The notes under the pieces were generated by a model. That model saw nothing but the letters and a program-made list of their open reading frames with translations. It had not been told where the DNA came from and searched no databases. A stretch of DNA of 58,912 nucleotides from Nitriliruptorales bacterium (GTDB taxonomy: Bacteria; Actinomycetota; Nitriliruptoria; Euzebyales; Egibacteraceae): NCBI GenBank assembly GCA_009377835.1, contig WHTG01000001.1:1-58912 (forward strand), written 5' to 3'. Both the position numbers and the translations under genes were made by a program. Within the stretch, counting starts at the first letter, position 1. Each line of letters begins with the position of its first letter. Shown one piece after another: positions 52,468 to 58,912 of the stretch.

Positions 52468-53226
52468 TCACGCGAGCTTCGTCGCGAGCAGCAGCAGTTC
52501 GGGGTGGTTCAGAGCCGGGGCGGTCCGCCTGTACGCGCCAGGTTCCACACCGTGGAGTGCGTCCACCGCCAGCCCCATCTGCTCGGCGAGGAGTCGTAGA
52601 TGCCCTGCGCTGTAGCACTGCGTCCACAGGTCGAACCGGCGTTGCTGCCCGTCACGTCCGCGAACGTCGGCTGCGCTGTGGAGCAGCTCCCGCTCCACGT
52701 CAATGGCATCACCGGTAACCAGCCACCGCGCCGCGAACACCAACGAGAACGCGGTCAACGCCAGACGGCCACCCGGCCGCAGCACACGGACCATCTCCCG
52801 CAGCACTCGCACGTCACCGCCGGCCGTGATCCCGAAACCGCCCTGGCACAGCGACCACACGATGTCCGCGCAGCCCGCACGCAGCGGCAGGTGCCGAGCA
52901 TCGGCCTGCACCCAGTCTCCCGGCCGTCGCTGCGCGGCGGCCCGCAGCAATCCACCGCTCAAGTCGACGCCGACGACGCGGACGCCGTCACCGGCCAGCG
53001 CCCGGACGTGGCGACCTGTGCCGCATCCCACGTCAACCACCAGCGCGCCGTTGTCCAGCGAAAGCTCCTCGCGCAGGAAGGCCGCTTCCTGCGCCGTCCC
53101 GGCGGTGAAGGCGTTCCGCTCGTATTCCTCGCCCTGCCAGTCCCCGATCGGGCCGTAGAAGGAGCCCTGCTCTGGCGGCTCGGGGGCTTGAACCGGACGG
53201 CCTTCGAAGTCACACCACCGGCTCAC
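52468..53226 (-). CDS. Class I SAM-dependent methyltransferase
   Basis: A 252-residue methyltransferase of the UbiE/Methyltransf_11 type. Motif I is VVDVGCGTGRHV, followed by VVGVDLSGGLL (motif II), WVQADARHLPLRAGCADIVWSL and LREMVRVLRPGGRLALTAFS. The GTG start overlaps the stop of the CCA-adding enzyme by four bases, so expression is coupled. That linkage may hint at a tRNA-related or house-keeping substrate, but the domain gives no specificity. Confidence 0.88.
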   Translation of the reverse strand: MSRWCDFEGRPVQAPEPPEQGSFYGPIGDWQGEEYERNAFTAGTAQEAAFLREELSLDNGALVVDVGCGTGRHVRALAGDGVRVVGVDLSGGLLRAAAQRRPGDWVQADARHLPLRAGCADIVWSLCQGGFGITAGGDVRVLREMVRVLRPGGRLALTAFSLVFAARWLVTGDAIDVERELLHSAADVRGRDGQQRRFDLWTQCYSAGHLRLLAEQMGLAVDALHGVEPGAYRRTAPALNHPELLLLATKLA

Positions 53227-54647
53227 GCGCGCTCGATGCCGTTGGCGTCCGCCCACTCGTCGAGCAGAGCGTACGCCTCCTCAGACGACATCGGTCCGCG
53301 GTCGAGTCGTGCCTCGAGCAGCATCTGTCTCGCCTTTCCAACCAGCGGGCCGGGAGAGAGCCCGAGATAGGTCATGATCAGACGCCCGTCCAGGGGTGGC
53401 CTGATACGTGCGATCTCCTCCTCGGCCTGCAGCGCGTCGATGCGCGACTCGAGTGCATCCATGGCCTGCGCGAGCCGCCCCGCCTTGACCGTGTTGCGTG
53501 TCGTGACGTCGGCGCGCGTCAGGGCATTGAGCCGCCGCAGCTGATCATCGCTGCCCGCGTCGCGGACATAGCGGCGGACGGCAGAGTCGGTCCAGGAGTG
53601 CTCGCCGTATCCGTGGAAACGCAGGTGCAGGTAGATCAGGCCGCATACGTCGGAGATAAGCGCCTTCGGATAACGCAGTTCCTCCAGCCGCTGGCGTGCC
53701 ATCCGTGCCCCGACGTGATCGTGTCCGTGAAACGTCACCCTGCCATCGGTGTGGAACTCGCGGGTTGCCGGCTTGCCGATGTCGTGCAGCAGCGCTGCCA
53801 GGCGCAGGGTGAGGTCTGAGGGGTCACAGCGCTGCACGACCGCCAGCGTGTGTGCGTACACGTCCTTGTGGTGGTGGAGCGGGTCGTGCTGCATCCGAAG
53901 GGCCGGGATCTCGGGCAGGAACCGTTCCGCCAAGCCGGTGTCACACAGCAGGTTGACGCCCCGCTCGGGCGCGGCCGCACAGATCAGGCGGCTCAATTCG
54001 TCGCGGATGCGTTCGCGACTGATGGTGTCGATCTGCTCGGCCATCGCGGCAGCGGCCTTGCGGGCCGTGTCGTCCACCTCGGCATCGAGAACCGCCGAGA
54101 AACGGGCAAGCCGCACCATGCGGAGCGGGTCGTCGCCGAAACTGGTCTCCGGTTTGATCGGCGTGCGCAGGACACGTTCGTGGAGGTCTCGCAGGCCGGC
54201 GAACGGGTCGACGAAGCGATGCTCCGGGACCCGCACCGCCATCGCGTTGATGGTGAAATCGCGGCGCGCAAGGTCCGCGGCGATGTCCGTGCCGTAGGTG
54301 ACCTGTGGATGCCGCGAACCCGCGGTGTAGTTGTCGGCGCGGTAGGTCGTGATCTCCAGTTTCCAGTCGTCCTTGGTGGCGCTGACGGTGCCGAACCTCG
54401 CGCCCGTCAGCCACAGGCCGTCAACCCAGTCGCGCAGCAGCGCCTCTGTGTCCTTCGGCACCGCCGACGTGGCGAAGTCGAGGTCGGTCTGCTTGCGTCC
54501 GAGGAAGGCGTCGCGAACTGTCCCGCCGACGAGGTACAGCTCGTGCCCCGCGGCGGTGAAGCGGTGGCCCAGTTCGTCGGCGACGGGATAGTCGGCCGCG
54601 ATCAGCGCACCGAGTTGTCGTTCCTGGTCGGAGAAGTCCTCAGCCAC
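53223..54647 (-). CDS. cca: CCA tRNA nucleotidyltransferase
   Basis: A 474-residue class II nucleotidyltransferase that adds CCA to tRNA 3' ends. The N-terminal head has YLVGGTVRDAFLGR, the two catalytic aspartates in TDLDFAT, and YGTDIAADLARRDFTINAM. The HD domain contains HHHKDVYAHTL and LLHDIGKPATRE, as in actinobacterial PcnA/Rv3907c proteins. The GTG start has a weak ribosome site. In mycobacteria it adjoins the NUDIX and MviN genes, as here with PilT inserted. Confidence 0.94.
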   Translation of the reverse strand: MAEDFSDQERQLGALIAADYPVADELGHRFTAAGHELYLVGGTVRDAFLGRKQTDLDFATSAVPKDTEALLRDWVDGLWLTGARFGTVSATKDDWKLEITTYRADNYTAGSRHPQVTYGTDIAADLARRDFTINAMAVRVPEHRFVDPFAGLRDLHERVLRTPIKPETSFGDDPLRMVRLARFSAVLDAEVDDTARKAAAAMAEQIDTISRERIRDELSRLICAAAPERGVNLLCDTGLAERFLPEIPALRMQHDPLHHHKDVYAHTLAVVQRCDPSDLTLRLAALLHDIGKPATREFHTDGRVTFHGHDHVGARMARQRLEELRYPKALISDVCGLIYLHLRFHGYGEHSWTDSAVRRYVRDAGSDDQLRRLNALTRADVTTRNTVKAGRLAQAMDALESRIDALQAEEEIARIRPPLDGRLIMTYLGLSPGPLVGKARQMLLEARLDRGPMSSEEAYALLDEWADANGIERA

Positions 54648-54664
54648 GCCCTGATGCTAGGCGT

Positions 54665-55738
54665 TTACCCTTCCAGACCCGCTGCGCGGACGGAGATTCG
54701 GAAGTCGTGGGGGCTCGTCGCAGCGGCGAGCGCGTCGCGCATCGTAATGCGGCCTTCGCGGTATAGCGCCAGCAAGTGCTGGTCGAAGGTCTGCATCCCG
54801 TAGTACGCGCCGTCGGCGATCGCATCCTCGATCAGCGAGGTCTTCTCGGGTTCAACGAGGAACTCGTGCAGCCGGGTCGTCATTACCATGGCTTCGATCG
54901 CTGCGATCCGTCCACCCCCGACCTGCGGCAGCAGTCGTTGGCAGACGATGCCCTGCAGCGAATTGGCCAGAGACATGCGAGCCTGGTGCTGCTGGTGCGG
55001 CGGGAACAAGTCGATGATTCGGTTGACGGTCTCGGTCGCATTGGTGGTGTGCAGCGTCGAGATGACGAGGTGACCCGTCTCGGCCGCCTGCAACGCGGCG
55101 TTCACCGTCTCCGTGTCACGCATCTCGCCGATGAAGATCACATCCGGGTCCTGCCGCGCGACCGACCGCAGCGCGGTGGAGAAGTTCACGGTATCCACGC
55201 CGATCTCGCGCTGGTCGACCACGGCCAGGTTGTCAGCGTGCAGGATCTCGATCGGGTCTTCGATCGTGACGATGTGGCAGCGCCGCGTGGCGTTGATGTG
55301 GCTGATGATCGCGGCGGTCGTCGTCGTCTTCCCGCTACCGGTCGGGCCCGTCACCAAGACCAGGCCACGGTGCTCTTCGGCGAGTTTGCGGACCGCGGCG
55401 GGAAGGTGCAGTTCCTCGAACGTCTGGTTGCCGGGAAGCACGCGCCGCAGCACCATGCCGACGGAGCCGCGCTGGTGGAACACCGCCACACGGAATCGCC
55501 CCAGGTCAGGAACGGAGTAGGCGAGGTCGGCCTCCTCCCCCGCCTCGAAACGCACCCACAACTCGTCCGACATCGCGTCGTGCGCGAACCGTCGTGTGTC
55601 GTCGGGACCGAGGTGCGGTAGGTCGTGGATCTCGGAGAGCTCGCCGTCGATGCGGATGAATGCGGGCCCGCCCGCCTTCAGGTGCAGGTCGGAGCCTCCC
55701 TTGTCGACCAGCAGTCGAAGGTAGTCATGGAAGTTCAC
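54665..55738 (-). CDS. pilT: PilT-like type IV pilus retraction ATPase
   Basis: A 357-residue secretion-type ATPase of the PilT group. Walker A is GPTGSGKTTT near residue 132, the Asp box is TIEDPIEI, Walker B is IFIGEMRD, and the His box is ISTLHTT. The AIRNLIRE-like motif of PilT appears as RIAAIEAMV. PilT disassembles type IV pili for twitching. No pilin or other pil gene is present nearby, so the rest of the system must lie elsewhere or this ATPase has another role. The GTG start begins MNFHDYLRL in family-standard register. Confidence 0.9.
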   Translation of the reverse strand: MNFHDYLRLLVDKGGSDLHLKAGGPAFIRIDGELSEIHDLPHLGPDDTRRFAHDAMSDELWVRFEAGEEADLAYSVPDLGRFRVAVFHQRGSVGMVLRRVLPGNQTFEELHLPAAVRKLAEEHRGLVLVTGPTGSGKTTTTAAIISHINATRRCHIVTIEDPIEILHADNLAVVDQREIGVDTVNFSTALRSVARQDPDVIFIGEMRDTETVNAALQAAETGHLVISTLHTTNATETVNRIIDLFPPHQQHQARMSLANSLQGIVCQRLLPQVGGGRIAAIEAMVMTTRLHEFLVEPEKTSLIEDAIADGAYYGMQTFDQHLLALYREGRITMRDALAAATSPHDFRISVRAAGLEG

Positions 55739-55812
55739 AGGGATTCGATCTCCTACGCGGTTGGAGGGCCTTCGGGAGTTGTTTCGGCCGAAGTTCGCCT
55801 CTCCTTGACCGC

Positions 55813-55818
55813 TACCAT
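55813..55818 (+). promoter_or_regulatory. Probable -10 element for a leaderless NUDIX mRNA
   Basis: TACCAT (TANNNT form) lies nine bases before the ATG at 55828, and there is no Shine-Dalgarno. This is the classic actinobacterial leaderless arrangement, where transcription begins at the start codon. Confidence 0.45.
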
Positions 55819-55827
55819 TGCCCCACT

Positions 55828-56346
55828 ATGGCCCGATACCCCACCAAACAGGCCGTCTCGGCTGGGGGACTGGTGTTCGAGGACCGGCCGGACGGGCGCT
55901 GGGTCGTGCTCATTTCCCGCCGGAGCGCCGCCGGACAGCTGCAGTGGACGCTGCCCAAGGGTGGCTTGGAACAGGGCGAGGATCTCGAGGCCGCCGCGGT
56001 CCGGGAGGTTCGGGAGGAGACCGGCCTGCGGTCACAGATCACCGAAAAGTTGGGCGTCGTCGACTACTGGTTCGTGTGGCGACCCGACGAGGTGCGGTAT
56101 CACAAGTACGTCCACTACTACCTCATGGCCTTCGTCGAGGGTGACACGCAGGTGCACGACGACGAAGCCGAGGACGTCGCCTGGATGCCGATCGCCGAAG
56201 CGGTCCGCCGCATGACCCACACGAACGAGCGGCGCCTGGTCAGCGCGGCGGATCCCGCCGCGGTCACCGCCGCTTCCGGCGCCGCGGAGAACGCGCAGCC
56301 GGAAGGGGGCGCTGCCGGTACCCAGGCGCCCACGCATCGCGCATGA
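55828..56346 (+). CDS. NUDIX hydrolase
   Basis: A 172-residue Nudix protein with the full box GGLEQGEDLEAAAVREVREETGL (G-x5-E-x7-REVxEExGL). It is the position equivalent of Rv3908 (MutT4) in M. tuberculosis and probably hydrolyses a nucleoside diphosphate derivative; the substrate is not known. The C-terminal 30 residues are a low-complexity Ala/Gly extension. The transcript is probably leaderless. It is divergent from pilT. Confidence 0.88.
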   Translation: MARYPTKQAVSAGGLVFEDRPDGRWVVLISRRSAAGQLQWTLPKGGLEQGEDLEAAAVREVREETGLRSQITEKLGVVDYWFVWRPDEVRYHKYVHYYLMAFVEGDTQVHDDEAEDVAWMPIAEAVRRMTHTNERRLVSAADPAAVTAASGAAENAQPEGGAAGTQAPTHRA

Positions 56347-56479
56347 CGGCGCCTGGCCAGGCTGCCACCGCTGTCTGGACTACACTCTGCCGCAACGTGT
56401 TTACCCGCAGGGACGGTGCGCATCGCGGCAGGCGGCACGACCCGACGCACCGGCACCGTAACGGATGGAGGCGGGGAAC

Positions 56480-58108
56480 GTGACCGATCCCGCCGAACAC
56501 ACCGAAGCCATGGGCGGCGCCGCGATCACCGAACATCTCCGACGCAAACACACCGTCGTGCTCGGCGGCCGGTACGAGCTGACCGAGCGCATCGCCAGCG
56601 GCGGCATGGCGTCGGTGTGGCGGGCGCATGACGATGTCCTGGCCCGCACAGTTGCGGTAAAGCTCCTTCATGACCACCTCGCCGCCGACGAGGACTTCCG
56701 AGAACGATTCCGGCGGGAAGCCATCGCGGCCGCGAAACTCACACACCCGCACGTCGTCAGCCTGTACGACACGGGCGCCGACGGCGACCGCGTCTACCTG
56801 GTCATGGAATTCGTCGAGGGTGCGACGCTGCGCGAAGTGATGGCGAACCTCGGCACCCTGGAGCCCGGTCAGGCGGCGAGCATCGGAGAACGCATCGCGC
56901 GGGCGCTGGATTACGCACACGACCGCGGCCTGGTGCACCGTGACGTCAAGCCGGCGAACATCCTGATCGGCGATGACGGCAGCGTGAAGGTCGCCGACTT
57001 CGGCATCGCCAAGGCCGAGGAGCATGACGGGGATCTCACGCGGACGGGGATGGTCCTGGGCACGGCGGCATATGTGGCGCCCGAGCAGATCACGGGCTCC
57101 CATCCCGTCGACGGCAGGGCAGACCAGTACGCACTTGGCTGCATGCTCTACGAGGCGCTCGCAGGGCGTCAGCCGTTCAAGGGCGACACGGCGGTGGCGA
57201 CTGCGGCGCAGCGCTTGGAAAGCAACGCCACCCCGCTGCGCGCTCTCCGGCCGGACGTCCCCCGCGGCCTTGAATCCATCGTCGGACGCGCGATGGCCCG
57301 CCATCCTGAGGACCGGTTCGTTTCCACCGCTGCGCTCGCGGACGCGCTGGCGGCCTTCGCCGACCGCGACCCGGCTCACACCGCAGCTCTTCCGCTGGCG
57401 ACTGCGCACCGCGTCGCCCGGCGGCAGTCCGAGGTGGGCGCACCGCCCGAGGACCAGGGGCCGCCGGAGCAGGAATCGTTCGCTCGCAGCGAAGGGCGGT
57501 GGCTGCTGGGGGTCCTCGCCCTGATCATCGTTGCGGGAGCGCTCGTCGGGGCGGCCCTTGTCACGGGTGCGCTCGACAGCGACCGTTTGCCTCGTGTCGG
57601 CGGAGCCGAGGAAGAGGATCCCGGTGACCAGGGCGATACGGCCGAGGCCGAACCGATCACGATCGCCGCGCTGGCGTCCTTCGATCCGGCAGGCGGCGAC
57701 GGCGAGAACGACGAATCCCTGCCGGCCCTTCTGGACGAGGACCGGTCCTCGACCTGGCGCACCGACATCTACAACAGCGCCGAATTCGGTGGTCTCAAGG
57801 ACGGCGTCGGTTTCTCGGTTGATCTGGGCGAAAGCCGAGATGTCTCGCGTGTCGAACTCGACGTCGAGACCCCCGGCGTGAACCTGGAATTGCACGTCGC
57901 TGACCAGATCTCCCAGGACTTGGAGGAGTGGGACCGTGTCGCCACTGCCGACGACGCACCAGCCGGGGTCGCGATCGATCTCGAGGAGTCGGTGACCACA
58001 CGCCACCTCTTGATCTGGATCACGCCGCCACTGCCGAACAGTGGCGGCTACAAGGCCGAGTTCAGCGAGATCCGTGTGATGGGCCTGCCGACGGGGCGCG
58101 ACAACTGA
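56480..58108 (+). CDS. Ser/Thr protein kinase with extracellular discoidin-like domain
   Basis: A 542-residue membrane kinase. The kinase domain (about residues 25-285) has the glycine loop IASGGMASVW, catalytic Lys in VAVKLL (near 60), HRDVKPANIL (near 153), DFGIAKAE (near 172) and GTAAYVAPEQ, so it should be active. One helix follows (about 340-366). The extracellular part is an acidic linker plus a jelly-roll similar to F5/8-type (discoidin) domains (GFSVDLGESRDVSRVELDV). The GTG is chosen because GGAGG lies eight bases upstream; an ATG at 56465 lacks this. It overlaps the ECF gene. Confidence 0.88.
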   Translation: MTDPAEHTEAMGGAAITEHLRRKHTVVLGGRYELTERIASGGMASVWRAHDDVLARTVAVKLLHDHLAADEDFRERFRREAIAAAKLTHPHVVSLYDTGADGDRVYLVMEFVEGATLREVMANLGTLEPGQAASIGERIARALDYAHDRGLVHRDVKPANILIGDDGSVKVADFGIAKAEEHDGDLTRTGMVLGTAAYVAPEQITGSHPVDGRADQYALGCMLYEALAGRQPFKGDTAVATAAQRLESNATPLRALRPDVPRGLESIVGRAMARHPEDRFVSTAALADALAAFADRDPAHTAALPLATAHRVARRQSEVGAPPEDQGPPEQESFARSEGRWLLGVLALIIVAGALVGAALVTGALDSDRLPRVGGAEEEDPGDQGDTAEAEPITIAALASFDPAGGDGENDESLPALLDEDRSSTWRTDIYNSAEFGGLKDGVGFSVDLGESRDVSRVELDVETPGVNLELHVADQISQDLEEWDRVATADDAPAGVAIDLEESVTTRHLLIWITPPLPNSGGYKAEFSEIRVMGLPTGRDN

Positions 58109-58134
58109 GGGCGCAGCCCCCCGACGAGGACCTT

Positions 58135-58686
58135 GTGGCGGCCTTTGTCGCCGGGAACGACGCGGCGTTCGACGAACTGGTTCTGCGGTACCGCCGGCGG
58201 GTGTTCGGCATCTGCCTGCGCTACTTTCGCGACGCGGGGGACGCCGAGGACGCCGCCCAGGATGCCTTCATCTCCCTGTACCGCCGCGCGTCGACATACT
58301 CCGGCACCGCGGCCTTCTCGACCTGGATGTACCGCGTCGCGACCAACGCGTGCAACGACGTCGCGCGCAAACGCGCGCGCCGGCCCGTCGCAGGAGGTGA
58401 TGTGGAACGGCTGTCCGAAACCGCGAGCACCGACGACCTGCTGGCCAACCGCGAACTGGGAGTGGAACTGGAATCCGCGCTGGCAACACTGTCGCCCGAA
58501 TACCGTGAGGTGATCGTGCTCCACGACGTCGTCGGACTGCCATACGAGGAGATCGCGGCGCGGACAACGCTTCCCGTAGGCACTGTGAAGTCGCGCATCC
58601 ATCGCGGCCACGCGCGCCTCGCGGCGGAACTCACGCATCTGCGGGAACCATCGCGTCCATCCGTGCCTCCAACTGTGCAGCCATGA
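58135..58686 (+). CDS. ECF-family RNA polymerase sigma factor
   Basis: A 183-residue sigma-70 relative with regions 2 and 4 only. Region 2 has FDELVLRYRRRVFGICLRYFRDAGDAEDAAQDAF and STWMYRVATNACNDVARKR; region 4 has LSPEYREVIVLHDVVGLPYEEIAARTTLPVGTVKSRIHRG. It is the position equivalent of SigM of mycobacteria. The GTG at 58135 with GAGGA just before is used. Family-like residues DEDL extend upstream to a CTG at 58105 that overlaps the kinase stop (CTGA), so a non-standard start there is possible. The gene overlaps the next one by ATGA. Confidence 0.85.
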   Translation: MAAFVAGNDAAFDELVLRYRRRVFGICLRYFRDAGDAEDAAQDAFISLYRRASTYSGTAAFSTWMYRVATNACNDVARKRARRPVAGGDVERLSETASTDDLLANRELGVELESALATLSPEYREVIVLHDVVGLPYEEIAARTTLPVGTVKSRIHRGHARLAAELTHLREPSRPSVPPTVQP

Positions 58687-58912
58687 ATCACCCTCACGTG
58701 CCCAACCCGGACGAAGGATCGCTGTCCTCGTACCTGGCGGGAGAGATGCCCGACGAGCAGGTTGCGGCATTCGAGGAACAACTCGCTGCGGATCCCGGGA
58801 TGCGCGCGCGCCTTGACGCCCTGGCCCAGGCGCTGGCGTCGCTCGGCGGCGTCGACGACGTCGACCCTCCGGTGGGATTCGATCAGCGCCTGCGCGAGCG
58901 CTTGAGCGCGGA
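58683..58912 (+). CDS. Putative anti-sigma factor, N-terminal part (cut at window end)
   Basis: The first 76 codons of a gene that continues beyond the window. The ATG overlaps the ECF sigma stop (ATGA), the usual arrangement for a cognate anti-sigma factor. The N-terminus LSSYLAGEMPDEQVAAFEEQLAADP matches the helix pair of anti-sigma (ZAS-like) domains, but the zinc-binding His and CxxC are absent, so it would be a zinc-free type. Membrane segments, if any, lie outside the window. Confidence 0.65.
   Translation, partial: MNHPHVPNPDEGSLSSYLAGEMPDEQVAAFEEQLAADPGMRARLDALAQALASLGGVDDVDPPVGFDQRLRERLSA

Noticed and set aside
58683-58912. Zinc-binding (ZAS) motif in the putative anti-sigma factor
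   Set aside because: The N-terminal helices fit, but His and CxxC residues are missing in the visible part, so a zinc-dependent redox sensor cannot be claimed.

Overview
The window is about 59 kb of very GC-rich DNA with strong G/C third-position bias, many GTG starts and 4-base ATGA/GTGA gene overlaps. The gene content is actinobacterial: Ino1 next to a PadR regulator, a DUF5318-like protein next to PBP1A, a GT87-like membrane glycosyltransferase, the actinobacterial qcrCAB order, SodN/SodX and CxxC-type S18. The order of part of it matches the origin-proximal region of mycobacteria. The organism is therefore a high-GC actinobacterium, perhaps a deep-branching lineage such as Nitriliruptoria; that placement is an inference from gene content. 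No rRNA, tRNA, CRISPR array, insertion sequence or prophage was seen.

Left part (1-28 kb), mixed metabolism and stress. An amidohydrolase and a DUF59/PaaD-like protein diverge from an IclR regulator. A five-gene minus-strand operon follows that encodes a complete oligopeptide/dipeptide-type ABC importer (binding lipoprotein, DppB, DppC, DppD, DppF). Next come a DinB-like protein, a GYD protein, a membrane-anchored SagB/ThcOx-type flavoprotein with an N-terminal cytochrome-like membrane domain, a YihY-family membrane protein, a secreted M14 zinc carboxypeptidase and a cysteine hydrolase. A clear RsbQ/RsbP-like pair (alpha/beta hydrolase plus PAS-PP2C phosphatase) precedes a DEAD-box helicase. 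After that lie an acyl-CoA ligase convergent with PaaZ, a peroxiredoxin, a sarcosine-oxidase-like flavoprotein behind an M20 peptidase, and a thioesterase.

Middle part (28-48 kb), conserved core. The minus-strand cluster rpsF-ssb-rpsR-rplI-dnaB is followed by a LOG-family enzyme, a short-chain dehydrogenase, AlaX and a CmpX-like membrane protein. The cytochrome bc complex operon qcrC-qcrA-(26-codon mini-ORF)-qcrB comes next, then a TerC protein, a GT87-like enzyme, PBP1A, a DUF5318-like protein and padR-ino1, whose promoter carries a perfect 26-bp palindrome. Divergent sodX/sodN form a nickel superoxide dismutase maturation pair.

Right part (48-59 kb). MalQ, a REC-GAF-EAL regulator, a bacterioferritin/bacterioferritin-ferredoxin operon with an IdeR/DtxR-like box, a CCA-adding enzyme coupled to a methyltransferase, a lone PilT-like ATPase, a NUDIX hydrolase, and a tightly coupled operon of Ser/Thr kinase, ECF sigma factor and putative anti-sigma factor that runs off the right end. 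The CCA/NUDIX/kinase/ECF order resembles the other flank of the mycobacterial origin. Here both flank blocks lie close together, which suggests an origin-region rearrangement, with dnaA/parAB possibly just beyond the right edge.
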